Below, piece after piece: positions 24,650 to 37,600 of a DNA stretch of 64,000 nt. The translations under genes and the position numbers were made by a program. The stretch's first letter is position 1, and every line of letters starts with the position of its first letter. The notes under the pieces are model-generated. The model had not been told where the DNA came from. It searched no databases and saw only the letters and a program-made list of their open reading frames with translations. Source of the DNA: Combretum micranthum (lineage: Eukaryota > Streptophyta > Magnoliopsida > Myrtales > Combretaceae); assembly GCA_024138025.1 (NCBI GenBank), contig JAMXBD010000168.1, forward strand, positions 1,240,001 through 1,304,000. The letters run 5' to 3'.

Positions 24650-24878
24650 TTAATTTCCCTATGAGTTGGTATGGACGGGTTTTTTTTCTCGTTTAGTTTC
24701 AGGCCCAGTTAAATCCTTCTGTTTCGTGTGGTTCATACTTCATTCGCGTTCTCTGGCACGTGATATACAGAGACGCATTCCTAGGGTTTTCCATTATCAT
24801 CAATCTCCACGATCTCCAACAGATCTACTTGTTCCTCCTCCGCACCTGTTACTGGAAAACACGAAATCAATCATTCAG
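24650..24878 (+). promoter_or_regulatory. Probable promoter and 5' UTR exon of the zinc-knuckle gene
   Basis: The sequence becomes GC-richer right after the MITE. It contains GGCCCA (24702-24707, site II-like) and a G-box core CACGTG (24757-24762). It then has leader-like text with AGGGTTTTCC and ends at a good donor, CATTCAG|GTACTT, after 24878. A spliced 5' UTR exon before a long leader intron is common in this family. The matching acceptor is TGGGCAG|GAAGG before 26574. The open frames at 24666-24957 are in this leader and have no recognisable domain. Transcription start not determined. Confidence 0.5.
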
Positions 24879-26655
24879 GTACTTAGTACTCTCGAATTAT
24901 CCTCATCTATTCTTGCAAAGTAACCCTAAAATTATCCTACTTTGCCATCTGTCGTGATTTAGGGAGTAGTATCAGATTGAGACGTGCCGCGAACCTTAGA
25001 TCGCGTTCGAATTAGATATTTTCGTCATTTGATTGCCTATGCGTACTTTATGAACCATGCTTCTTAGGGCGTGATTTTTTGATTAGTTTATATGAGGAGA
25101 TTTTCTGGTGCTTTGCTGTTTTTTATTTTGTGCTGAATTGTTTAATTCTTCATGTTTTATTAGACAAGAGAAAGTAGGGGGTTTCAATTTCTGATATCCA
25201 GCCCGATTACTTCCGTGGTTACGGTGCATTAACACCGACTGCCATCCTTTTAGGAACTGCGTTTTATGTGCATGACACCGGCAGGTTAGTTTGTTTGGAT
25301 CGAATTAGAAGGAAGTCAAATAGGGAAATCGAAGTTGTGATCGCGTTGATATGTTTACTTACACTTCTCTGCACTGGAAAACGAAGGCAAAAGTATTTTA
25401 GATCATTTTTGTTTTGATATTTTCATTTGCATATAATTTACAAGCTATTCTATCTATCAAGAATGGAGTAGTTTCCTGTCGAGCTAAGTGCAAGATTCAT
25501 CTCTGGGTATGATTGGCTTATGCGTTAATGCGTAACTCGGGCGTACATTTCACCTGACGAGGGACAGCTGAAGAATAAACCTTTTTTCTCCTTTTTGGAT
25601 TCTCTTAAGATCAAAATAGGGGAAACTTTACTGCTAAAGAATAACGTAGATTAATTTTAGATATCATAGTGAGTAAAAGCTAGCTTTCCCATGTTGTTGA
25701 AATATTGCATTGTTTTATGTTCTATCAACACCGTTTCCTTTTCTCTCTGCTTAGAGACTACGGTGTTTTTAGGCTTGAAGATAGCTCCTTCTTCTTCTGC
25801 TTAACTCCTTCCTCTGTTTGAAATTTGCATTAAAAGGATGATCAGTAAAGGCCAAAAAGATTCGATGAGGGTCTGGTTATACTGAAATGCTGATGTGGGA
25901 TTGTAGTTAAGGCAAATGGGTGCAAGGGCAAACATGTGCTTGGAAGGACATTCGGAGGAAGTATGATCTAGACATGATCTTTGAGTTTGAACCTACTTGT
26001 TTTGCTGTGGATGCCGTTGTGCTTGTCCATATCAGTGTGGATCTTTTATATAATGGTGTAGAAATTGAAGGAATATATCTAGAATTACAGGTGTGGAGCC
26101 TGTGGGGAATCTTTCCTAAATATTTAGGGCTCTTGATGTTTCTAGCTTAAAGTTGCATATCGTTTTGTTTACAACAGGTTTGAGATAAAGTAGTGGATTC
26201 CCTGGCTTGATGTGCACTAGGCCTACTAAACGGGGATATCTTAAATGTATTAGCATTAGGCACACTTCTAATCATCCTTTTAATGCTGAAGTAATGATAT
26301 TAAGAATAGATGACATGATATGTGATGAAGCTGGAGAATGGAGTCTGTGTGCATTATTGTTCGTATGTACTTGATATTGTCTCGGGGAGCATCTCTGTGT
26401 GCTTAGATGTTTCTGCGGGAGGGTTGCTGATCAGTTCAGTGAATGTGATTGTGTGGATGGCTTGTTTGTTCAGATGTTTTTGTTGTTATTGGGCTGCTTG
26501 TTTTGAGGGGATGTTGGGGATTTTCATTGGAATTTGGTTAATGATGCATGGTGTATGGTTGTTGTGTGGGCAGGAAGGAGGCGGCGACATTATTGGTGTC
26601 GGTGGTGGAATTAGCTTGTGCAGATTAGTTGTGAAGTGGATTGATAAGTTGAGAT

Positions 26656-29030
26656 ATGAGTTCTGTTAGCAGGAGCCCAAGCAGAAGCCGATCGAGGAGT
26701 CCAATGGATCGCAAAATGCGATCTGATCGCTTTTCCTATCGTGATGCACCTTACAGGAGGGAGTCACGTCGGGGTTTCAGGTGTTATAATATTGGCAATT
26801 GACGCTATTTTTATTGTTGAGTGTATGTTATTCCTAGGTTAGAAAGTGACTGTTATTTATTGTTGCTTTTATCCAGTAGAGTTTCTTTTTATCTTTCATA
26901 TTGCTGGGTTCTAGGGGGCATTGCTCTAATTGATTATGCAAAGCTCTCTCAGCTTGAAGGAATGTTAACCTTTGCTTTGCCTGACTAAATGTTTTAATAT
27001 GAATGCTGTTTGTATATGGTGAGGGAATAGTTATGTTGTTTTTGTTGCTTGCAGCATATTCATATAGGTGCTTGTTCACTGCATGAATTTGCGCTTTTGC
27101 ACAAATATGTACAAGCTTCAGTGTTCCCTCCTCCATGTCTATAGTATAATGGGACATGTTCGGTTTGAAAAGAAAGCTTTTTGTAGTAGGCAAGGGCACA
27201 TGGCATGTTGATTTTAGGACTGATGTTTTATTTATGCACCATGTAGTATGGTTGGTGTGATGAAAGTGTTTTGCTTTGACTTTAGAATACTTGTATTCGC
27301 ATTTATTAACAAAAGGAAGCTCTTATCCCAACTTTGCCGTGAAGAGTTTGAGGAACTGACTTGTTGGATGATAGACATCTTCATATCTGCCATCAATGGT
27401 TCTAATTTGTAACTGGTTTACAACCTTGTTTCCAGCCGAGATAATCTTTGCAAGAACTGCAAACGTCCAGGGCATTTTGCAAGAGAATGTCCAAATGTGT
27501 CAATTTGCCACAATTGTGGCCTTCCTGGGTAAGGGTATTATTATTCGCTCTTTACAGTAATGTACATATTGTTGCAATTTTGTGCTGTTAAGGTTATTGT
27601 TAGTATAGAACCTGGCTGAATATAGTCAAGTAAAGATTATTTGGGCAAAACTTATACAATTTAAAATGTCAATGCAAATGGTGATTTACCATCATTAATA
27701 TATGTCTAGATTAATGTAATTTTTTCATTCATGAGCCTACCACAATTATTTTATTCTATCTGTCAACTTAGAGCAATGGTGTCTTTAAAAGGAAAGTTTA
27801 TTTAAGTGCTTGTGTTGTCCTCTGAGACCCATTTGATCAATGACTGCTTTGTTTCTTAGTTTATGCCAATTATATATTTTATTGTCATTGGTGTTGCCGT
27901 TTTGGTTTTGTGGTATTGCTTTGTATATATGTACAGTTTTCAGGTTATGGATTACAGACCATATTTATGCTTTAACATATTAGTCTGGATATATTTAAAT
28001 GTGAAGTATTGTATTAATTCCTGAAGGAAAAGATGTGCCTTATTATCTCAGATTTTATTTAGGTGGTATCTTGCGATGAGTTTTGCCAAGAGTGGTCAGA
28101 AAAGAATTTGTTTGGTATGGTATAGGCAACTGCTTTCTCTCAGCTTGTACACAAAGGGGATGCAAAAAGGATTTAGCTTGTGGTTTGTTGAGACTTCTTT
28201 TAAATTTGACCTTTGTATTTCTGTAGCTGCACAGAGCCCAACAGTGAGGAAATAAGTTCTAGAGATTTTATAGAGCTTCACCAGGGGGGCATTCAATGGT
28301 TAAAGATGAAAGGAAGCATTTTTGGTGCTGTGTCCCATATCATATTTTAAAATTTACCCGTGGAAAAAGTTTGTTATGATAAAGAAATATGGTCAGTAGG
28401 CTGTGGAAAGTGGATATTGTTTGTTCATGTAGATGTTTTGTACTTCATCCTTGCTCTGTATATTCTGATTTTAGTTGCTTGCCCAGGCATATCGCTGTGG
28501 AGTGCACTACCAAACAGTTATGCTGGAACTGTCGGGAGCCAGGCCACATGGCCAGCAACTGCACCAATGAAGGCATATGCCACTCTTGTGGTAAGGCTGG
28601 GCATCGTGCAAGAGAGTGTACAGCTCCTATGATTCCTGGGGACCTGCGTTTGTGCAATAACTGCTTTAAGCAAGGGCACATTGCTGCTGATTGTACAAAT
28701 GAAAAGGCATGTAACAACTGTAGGAGGACAGGCCACCTTTCACGTGAATGTCCAAATGAGCCCGTATGCAACGTATGCAATATTTCGGGGCATGTTGCTA
28801 GGCAGTGTCCCAAATCCGGGGACCGTGGTGGTGGTGGTGTTGGTGTTGGTGTTGGGCGCAGTGGTGGCAGCTACAGGGATGTTGTGTGTAGAAACTGCCA
28901 GCAGTATGGTCACATGAGCAGAGACTGCATGGCTCCCTTGATGATATGCCACAATTGTGGTGGACGAGGACATCTTGCCTATGAGTGTCCTTCGGGAAGG
29001 TTCATGGAGCGCTACCCCAGGAGGTATTGA
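26656..29030 (+). CDS. GIS2-like: GIS2/CNBP-like zinc-knuckle (CCHC) nucleic-acid-binding protein
   Basis: Three coding exons, 26656-26780, 27436-27528 and 28487-29030, joined by GT..AG introns (CAG|GTGTTA, TTTCCAG|CC, GG|GTAAGG, CCCAG|GCAT) give a 253-residue protein in one frame. The start is MSSVSRSPSRSRSRSP, an SR-rich N-terminus typical of plant members. Nine CX2CX4HX4C knuckles are at residues 47-60, 66-79, 85-98, 104-117, 129-142, 148-161, 167-180, 207-220 and 227-240; the second is split by intron 2. A glycine/valine-rich linker (about 184-201) precedes the last two. The C-terminus is RFMERYPRRY. The family binds single-stranded nucleic acid, RNA in particular, and acts in translation or RNA metabolism (CNBP in animals, Gis2 in yeast); the plant role is not known in detail. 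All knuckle ligands are intact, so the gene looks functional. The leader contains an intron of about 1.7 kb. Cross-frame open frames over exon 3 are shadows. Confidence 0.95.
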
Positions 29031-31274
29031 TGGTTGAATAAAATAACTAGAAAGCTTTCGGTCGGAGGAAATATGTGAGCTTACATAGTGTCAAGTGATG
29101 ATACTCTTGTTTCTTTGATTCTGAGCTAGTAGAATGATGGATGTAACGATGTTATCTGGCATTTATTTTCTTTTTGTGTTAGTTGAAGGTTGTGTTAGTT
29201 GATGCTTGTGAACCACTAGTCTGCGAGTCCACAAAATTTCATTTACACAACTGCTGGAGGGTGACTAGGATGGAATGCCTTATGCCCCTCTGTCTCTGCT
29301 GGTTTTTATTAGGTTGGGGTGATTGCATGTTTAATCATTCCGAGAAATGCATTTTCTTTGTTTTGCACAAAGAATCTTTTAAAATTTGAGAATTGCGGGT
29401 GAGGTATGGTTAAAGATTCTTTCCAAATTAAAGTATTAAGGCTGCACTTGTGGGACGTCGACACCTCAGTGGTAACGCTAGATACCCTATGCCTATGGGC
29501 ACTTTATTAAAGCTGAAATGAAATTGTAATTTTTATTTTCATTCTCATTGTTATTTTTAGTTCCATTCGATTTAGAAGTATTTTTAAAAATTTAGAATCA
29601 TAATTTCTGAGAATCGGCTATTAGGATTTGGAGAGGGGATTTTATCTCATAGAGGTTTATAATCAACTATATATTTGTTATTAAGGAATTGTTTTTTAAA
29701 ATAGATATTTTATTCTATCTCATCTGTGGGTTTATCCAAATATAGGTATGAATTTCTCCTCCTTTACCCATTCCATCCTATTCCATCGGTTTTAATCTAT
29801 TTTGTTTCATACGGTTTGTCTACAAATAATGACATTAGCAAAAGCAGGTATTGGAAATTTGGTTTGAGGAAACTTTTACATGACTAATGCAATACTTTAA
29901 TTATTTATAAAATAATGTAAAAAAATTGTAATGGTTTTGATCATGGATGGAAGAGATGTAGATGGTCAATGATGTGATGGATTGGATTTCATTATAATAG
30001 CCACGAGATCATAGAATTTTCTTTTGGTTTGATGGTATATCTATGAATTTTGTGAAGCTAGTTAATTATGAAAATGGATTAAATTTAGGTAGTTGATTTA
30101 AAAAATGGTAAAGTTTAGGTGGTTTGTTATAAAAATAGATACTGTTTTAGTAATAAATTGATAATTATAAATTATAAATAGGTCATTATAAAAATGGGTA
30201 AAATATAATTATTTTTTTTTTTTTGAAAAATCTCTAGAAGAACTTAGAGGGCATAAAGTTGAAGTAGGGAATGGAGGTGAGAGTTAAACATAAACAACAC
30301 ATAATTGCTATACTATACTATACAAGTGCAATGCTCAATTGTACTCTAAATTCAGATATAGGTTGGATCAAACTAGAAAATTGGTTTGGATTGGCACTAA
30401 TGGGTTTAAACCTATAACTAGCATGTCTATGTAGTACTTGACTCGTCAGGCGACCTAGCAGGTTCCGTGGTATCCAATGTGTGCTAGGTCAAAAAGAAGA
30501 AAATAAAAAAGGAAGAAATAAGAAGAAAAATAAAGAACAATTATAATTAGATAAAAACAAATGTTTAAACTATTTTCATGTGAATAGTGCAAAATTTAAT
30601 ACTTATTTACTACATCTAATGTATTATCATTGACAACCCAACATATAAATATAAACAAAATTATATCAAAATAGTTCTGCATAACTTCTACCAGAAATTT
30701 CTTTAACATGTGTGAGTTGTTTTTGCATGGGTCTTTCTTCTTCATTTGTTACATGCTAATGATTCAATAAAAATGTATTTAAGTCTTCAAAAGTTTGTAT
30801 CTTTAGTCTTTATTATATAGATTCATACCATGATTGTTTTAGTTTAATGGTTTCGCTTTATATTTAGAGAACTTTGGTTTAACGGGTTGGTTTCACTCTA
30901 TGGATTCATGCCATTTGTATCTTATTTAACTATATTATAAGTTGAAGTCCACATGGAATCCGATGTTGATATGAAAAGTGGTGAAAAAGGAAAAAGAAAG
31001 TAATCTAATCTGTTATTAAGGAATTCATATGTACTCGATATTCTTCTAAGAGACCCTTAAAATGGAAAAGATCAAGCTGGTACTTATTACCGAATCCACT
31101 TTATTTCCTCTTTAAGAATAATACACTGCTTGAAATAGATGGTAACCCACATATCTCTTGAGTTTCGTTAAAGAAACGACTGCAAAAGTTAAAGGTAAAG
31201 AAACGCTGTCTTCCTGTAAATCATACATTCATGCCTCATGTCTCGTCAAAATTCCGCCTCACACATTGCTTACA
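29031..31274. other. 3' UTR and intergenic region without a gene
   Basis: The first few hundred bases are probably 3' UTR of the zinc-knuckle gene (AATAAA near 29036, but a longer UTR is possible). The rest is AT-rich with a T run near 30215. The open frame at 29183-29389 has no recognisable domain. A MITE half-copy is listed separately. Confidence 0.6.
30560..30660. mobile_element. MITE fragment
   Basis: GTTTAAACTATTTTCATGTG followed by AATAG and an 'ACATCTAATGTATTATCATTGAC' type block matches one half of the palindromic MITE at 22640-23023. The other half is missing. Confidence 0.55.
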
Positions 31275-31916
31275 ATGTCCCTCGAGGACACTACTACTCT
31301 TGATCCTAGCACTTCTCGACTACCACTACCACCACATGGAGAAAATGACCAAGAACAAGGGTTCAACGAGAAAAGCCATTCCAAGGTATTACTATGTGCA
31401 CCCTTCTCGTTGCTATTCCTCATCACCCTCATCGCTCTTGCAATCCTACTCACAAAAGCTCCTCTACAAGGTGGAAGAAGCCTATGTCCATGATTACGTC
31501 TTAGCTGCCAACAACTCCACCATCACCGCTACATTCAACATAACCATGAGCGCATGCAATCAAAACCATAGGTGTCCATATTCTATGATCGGGCTCGAAT
31601 GTTTGTCGAATGTGAACGTCAGGTTCTTGCATACACTGATCTCCAACCTTTTGTTCAAAACCCGATGAATACTACTGTATTGCGGTTGCGGCTTCATGCA
31701 CAAAATGTTACACTACAAGAGTGTACCGCTTCGGATTTGATTAGGAAACCATCTGGGAATATTAAGGTTGATGTTCTTGTAAAGGCTTATTTTCGATATA
31801 AGGCTGAGAATTGGGTTGAAGATAGTCGTATGGCAAGGATTATTTGCCATGGTGTGCGAAGTCATTTTCCTGATTCCAAGGCTTACCAGACGTCGGTTTG
31901 TGATATGGAAATTTAA
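31275..31916 (+). pseudogene. NDR1/HIN1-like (LEA_2) protein, two frameshifts
   Basis: The locus encodes a protein of the NHL family, small plasma-membrane proteins linked to defence and stress, with a cytosolic N-terminus, one transmembrane segment and a LEA_2 domain. Frame a starts MSLEDTTTLDPSTSR at 31275 and supplies the membrane segment (LLFLITLIALAILL). Near 31460 the homology jumps to a second frame: YKVEEAYVHDYVLAANNST, then TATFNITMSACNQN, the usual 'L.ATFNITISARNPN' block. Near 31567 it returns to the first frame with VSIFYDRARMFVECERQ and continues through the LEA_2 domain to a stop at 31916. The net shifts are +1 and -1. NHL genes are normally intronless, and the 100-bp segment between shifts has no splice signals that would rescue it. 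It is either a recent pseudogene or carries two base errors. An upstream ATG at 31158 in the same frame is possible. Confidence 0.7.
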
Positions 31917-34600
31917 ACAATATATCAATATCATCATTCATTTGGAATAATTTAGTTTTTGTTATTGATTTTGCTCCATTTATGTAGTTGGTATCTTAAG
32001 ATTAGTTGGTTTATCATGCGAAATCATTTCATATCTATTCAATTTTACGTGCTTGTGCATGCAGCTAGAGTCAAACTGAATGTAACCGACATTATATCTT
32101 TGGATATATTTATAAATTGATATTGACTTCATTTATTTATCTTTAGTTTGCATCATGGGGAGATCAAGTAGAATTTAAGTAGGGTTGATAAAGTGGAAAA
32201 GGTTTAGTAAATATCTAAAGTGGAAAATCATAAGTTAATTTAAATTCTATGTACGGCTATGAATATGAATGTTATGTGGTCAATTATAGACATCAATACA
32301 GCAACAAAGTAGCATAGATCAGAATGGAAATATGGATGTCATGTGCAGTTACACAAGAATGGAAAAGACAAAACATGATGGCATTTAAGAGAAGGTTGAA
32401 GTAGCATCTGTAGAACTTGAAGATTAGGAAAGCATATTGAGTGACTATATGTTAGTGATGTGAGTTAGAGGCTACTAAAACTAAACAAGGGCAAGAAGGA
32501 CCAAAAAAAAGTTAAGGTGAAAAAGAATAAGGATTGATTCATTTTTTAAAGTATCAATAAAAACATGGTTCATTATAATACATTAAACCAATATAAACCT
32601 ATATAGCTAGTAGAAATAAAGCTTTTGTAAATGTTATTGTTACTTTTGTGTTTATTTTGCAAAAGGTGAAAGGTACTGTTCGTCAAAAAGTAGCACAACC
32701 CATAATATTGCATCACTTATACCATAAAGAACCCGTGGAGCAAAATATTTCCCCCCGGTGCTCTAGCTGATTCATCTAGTATTATTTCATTGGCTCTTCA
32801 AGACATTGCTCGATCTAGCTGACCTCAGAAAGTCAGGGTGTGCATAATCATATACAATATAATATTTAGTATTAATTGCAATTGACTTAAATTTGATTTA
32901 TGGGAACTAAAACCGCCAAATCTTTAGCAAAAAGAAAATTGCATTTGGACCGACAGTGTAGATATGGTAGTCAAAAGTGTTAGCGCTGCGAATACTTCCA
33001 AACTTTGGCAAAATATGCATTTTGCTATTTGAATTTGACTTAGATAAAATTGGTACTGACACAAATGTAGAGGAAATATCCAATAAGTGTATGCCATATG
33101 CTTATCTTATCTAAAAAGCTAATTCTTCGTGTGAATGTAGAATTACAACATCGAAATATAGTTTGATTACAACATACTGGAAAATCAAAAGGAAAAAAAA
33201 AATGAACTAAGGTTAAGAGATCATGGAAATGAGACAACCGAATTGGATGAAAAAGGATAAAAGGGATTTGGAGACCGAAACTCTAATCCCCAAATTGCGA
33301 AGGAAGTCAGGAGGTATCAGATTCATTGGCGAAGCAAATCAAATGAGAGCAAAGATTGAAAGAGTTCTTGAAGGCGTGCCATCCAATGATGAAGCCTTTC
33401 CATATCCCTTATATTGTCAATACTAATTGACTATGATCACCCCACCACCCACTAATGAAGCCTCATAGTCTGTAAACACACAATATTGTTTATACATAAC
33501 ACCCTTTCTTGTTCCATGCCAATCAATAATCCAGCCTCTAAAATTCCAAATCTCTAGACAAACAAGAGAGACCCATCAACTCATACAACATAAACATCAC
33601 TCCTTTACTCTTTTTTTCACATCAAAACCATAAATTTTGTGCTTTACATTGTTCTTGCATCCATCTCATGAAAAAGGTCAAATCTTTCATGCCTCTAGAC
33701 CTATGTCGTTTTTTATTGTTTTATGAGGTGGGTTATCATTGTATAAAGATGGGTTGTCCTTAGATTTATAGTGTGAGTTGGAATTTACAAGGTGATTGTT
33801 GATGCTAAGAGAAAATAATGGTATTATTAAGTAATTATTTAATATTTTTATTTTCAATTTTATCACTATTTAGGACTTTCACATGTGTATTTCACAATTA
33901 AGCACATATAAAACACATCTCTTTCTAACTAGATAAAATGTCCATCTCAACTAACATAACTGGCAAAGTTATACCAAGTAGAATAGCATGTACGAAAAGT
34001 AAATCTAGATACTAAGTGATCAAAATCAAAATTTAGGTAGCAAAACGCATATATCATCAAAATTTAATTAGCATTCACATCATTCACTGTAGTCAAAATG
34101 CATATTTATTGAAGAAATGTAAATCTAAACACGATTTTAAAGATTGAAAAAAAAAATAAGTAAATATAAAGTAAACTTAAGTAAGTATACTGGCAAGTTA
34201 TCCTAAAGCATATCAAACATGCTCTCGATTCTCTCTAACATGTCCCTAATATTATTTGGGGAAGAAGAAACTTGCAGTAACCAAGATCGAAATTCGAGGA
34301 TAACCACAGGAACAACCCCCGATTACAGGCAGGCGTCTTGATGATGGTTACCCCGCATTGCACAATATCGCGCATTTAATTCCCCCAAAGATGCAAATAA
34401 GGTGAATAACGTGAACCAGAAATGTATACCAAACTTTTCTCTTCTTTTGCTTTTATGATACTAGAAATTACAAATCAAAGTCAAAGCGAGACACAATAAC
34501 ACTGGCGAGTTTTGCTGAGAAAAAATCAAATAACAACACGCACAGCGCTCAAGGCAAAGAATGATCGCTACATTCAAGTCAATTACAACTTTGGCTTTCT
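31917..34600. other. Intergenic, no gene recognised
   Basis: AT-rich. The open frame 33223-33426 (67 codons) and a minus one at 33040-33237 lack recognisable domains, homologous partners in the window or splice context. A short C run (TTTCCCCCCGG) near 32750 is unremarkable. Confidence 0.6.
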
Positions 34601-34696
34601 TAAAAATGTAGCCTACTTGTAAATATAGGGCACCTCATTGCCGCCAAAAAAAATATCAATTAATGTTTCTAGCAGCTAAGTTAGGAAGCAAATACA

Positions 34697-37600
34697 TTAC
34701 ATTAAAATACGAATCACTGCGAGACCAACAGCAGATATGGAGACAAGAGTACCAATGCAGTATTTAATCACATCATATTTCGCAGCCTCCAACTGGGCTC
34801 TCAAGGCATGAATTTCCTGCATGTGAAGATCATTTTAAATTATTAACAGCGAATATGGAAATGCCAATACTAGTAATAGCTTCAGTGAAAAATTAAGCTT
34901 ACTCGGTCAAGCTTGTTGGTGAGATTCGTGGTTTCAGCATTCTGATTGGACAGCTCATCACGAATTCGCCTGTCGATATATTAAACCAGAAAAGATCAGC
35001 AAACAAGGAAGATACAGCTGATAATAACTATAGTTGAATCATACATAAGAGAGATGTCAATATTTCAATTCCTCTCCCCACCACCCACCCCTCCCCCTCT
35101 CTCCTCCTCTCCTTACCCTCTTTCAAGATTCAAATCCAACCGCTGACCAGCAGTAACTTTGTCGATCTCATATCTGATACAAGCAACAGCTAATTAAGAT
35201 CTCAGATATTAAACCAGATTCGAAAGTCGATTTCAGAAAGAGAATGACCTCAGATCACTGCGCATCTTCTCAAAATCACCTTGACGTTTCTCATTCTCAC
35301 GCTTTATATCACCTTGAAGTTTCTCAATCTCACGCTGCCATAGGGAAACATGGTGTTCCTGCAACAATATAACATGAGATAACCTTAATAAACTCATAAT
35401 AAGGTCCTCCATGTTGCAGTGGTATACCATTACTTATAAGTATATGGTCAATATGCCAACTTAATCATGCTGGAGTGGCTATTTCCACAAAAGTCACAAA
35501 ATCACTAACCCATTGAGACCACCAATCCCAGTAGAAAGTTGATAAAATATAAAGACATCCCACTATCACAAAGGAGGAAAAATAATCTTTCATGTATTTC
35601 CAATAAAACAAAATAGCTTAAGCACAAAAGACAATATGGTGGAGCAAAATGTAACTTGCATACTACAACAGGAGATAACCATGAACACCATCTTCAATTC
35701 CAAATTCAAATCCCCATTCTTAATTTGTCAAACTTTAAATTGTCGAATACTATTCCATTTTCACATCTCCACTTTATATAAAACAAGCTGTATAAAGCAG
35801 ATAATCGGAAATCTCTATGTCAAGGTTTCTCATATGGAGGGAGCATTCCATCATTTTAGTTTGTAGCAGAATGTACATACATACATTATGTGTGTACAAA
35901 GAAGTTGAAAATATTAAGCATCTTTCCCAATCTTTGAGATAATGCACCTCAAAATTTTTAGCTGTATTTTTCTTGTGAATTCAAAAATTTAGTTTCTTCT
36001 ATGGATCTCTTATTTCTGTTTTTCTCAATAATGGAAGTCCATTTTCCACACCTCTAGAAGAGAAAAATTAACACACGCAACAAGAAAGAAACATTAAGAA
36101 CTTGGTCTCTATATGATATGCATATGAAATATATGGAATGGGCAAACAACAAAATTAAACATCCATACTTATTCATAACTCTTAAAAAGCACAGACATCT
36201 TCAAGCAAGTACACCAAGCAAGAAATTGATGAATAGACACGAGAAACTGAAAGATGGTGCACTTTCAGGATACACTCCTAGAGTTCGGCTATAAGAAGAA
36301 ATCACCAACAAAGCATCTAGGTTTGCTGCATAGATCTAAAACTAAAAACAAGGTGTGCATGATCCTAGAGTTTGGCTATAAGAAGCAATCACCAACAAAG
36401 CATCTATATTTGCTGCATAGATCTAATAATAATTGACAAACTAAAAACAAGGTGTGTATACATAAATTATAATACAGGGAAAAGCACTAACTTTTCCTTA
36501 TTCCAGAAAAAAACTTAACTAGACCATGAAGGATGATAAAAACAATTATATAGTAAATAGTCCTTTTTCAGCAAATGCGACATCTTCAAAAAACACCTCA
36601 ATAGAAACTAGAAAGTGCTTAAGTAAAAGCCTATACACACATTCTTGTAAATGCAATCTAAATCAATAATTTGCAAACAAGTAGAATGCGGCTTGTGCAT
36701 CTAACAAAGACCAGTACATCACACTAATGCCCTTTCACTAGAGGATGATTCGTGAGCCCTGTTATGCCATCTTTGCTTAATGCACTTAAAAATCTCTCAA
36801 GGCAATTTCCTAACATAATCAACTGCCTAGATCAATCTTCAACTAAGAGCACAATTAGAAAATAATCATTTAATTAAGAAGGATTATCAGCCTTCTGGAA
36901 TCAATCTGCCCCCTGACATGTGGAAGGGTTTCAATCTTATTATTCTTGCATCAACTAAGTTGATATACTCCTAACCCTAGTAATGGCTATTTGAAAGGCA
37001 AATCGTCATTTCTAATATACACCAGACACAAGGCCACATACCCATTCTTTCTGAACTCAGATGAGTCTGGTAGTCATGAAACCAGCAGAAAGAATTGAGC
37101 TAAACATGTGGATTATACAAACAATAAGATAAGCCAATGAAACATGCCTTAAGAAACATTAACTTGCAAATAATATACCAAGAGATAATCCACAGCAACC
37201 ATATGTATAGCCGATGCCATATTACAATTAACATACGCAAACAAAATCAGATAATAACTAGAATACAATCGGTTCTCTTGAATTAAGGGATCGAAATAAT
37301 ACTTTCACTCATACCAGAGAACTTCGTACTTCGGATTTGAACTTAGACAAATTGGAATCTTGTAACATTACTGTCTGCATAAAGGAGAGGGGAAAAAAAT
37401 CAACCAAACAGCTTAACATTAAACCCAATTCGTCAATCCACACGACAATGCACAAAATCACACCATAACAAACTACCTTTTGCATTTCTGCATTTGAAAC
37501 AAAAGAATGAGAAACATTCTCCAAACTATCGTTCAAAACCTCGGTGATTGCCGATGTTATGGCTTCGCCTGTTTTGATGGCACACCTTGCGCTTCTAAAC

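Noticed and set aside
26322..26669. 115-codon hydrophobic plus-strand open frame
   Set aside because: Lies in the leader intron of the zinc-knuckle gene and ends over its true start codon in another frame.
26834..27199. 121-codon minus-strand open frame
   Set aside because: Inside intron 1 of the coding part of the zinc-knuckle gene; composition intron-like, no domain.
28360..28973. Several open frames on both strands over zinc-knuckle exon 3
   Set aside because: Cross-frame shadows of the repetitive knuckle-coding exon.
33223..33426. 67-codon open frame with charged residues
   Set aside because: No recognised family, no splice partner exons and no second copy in the window; not enough for a gene call.
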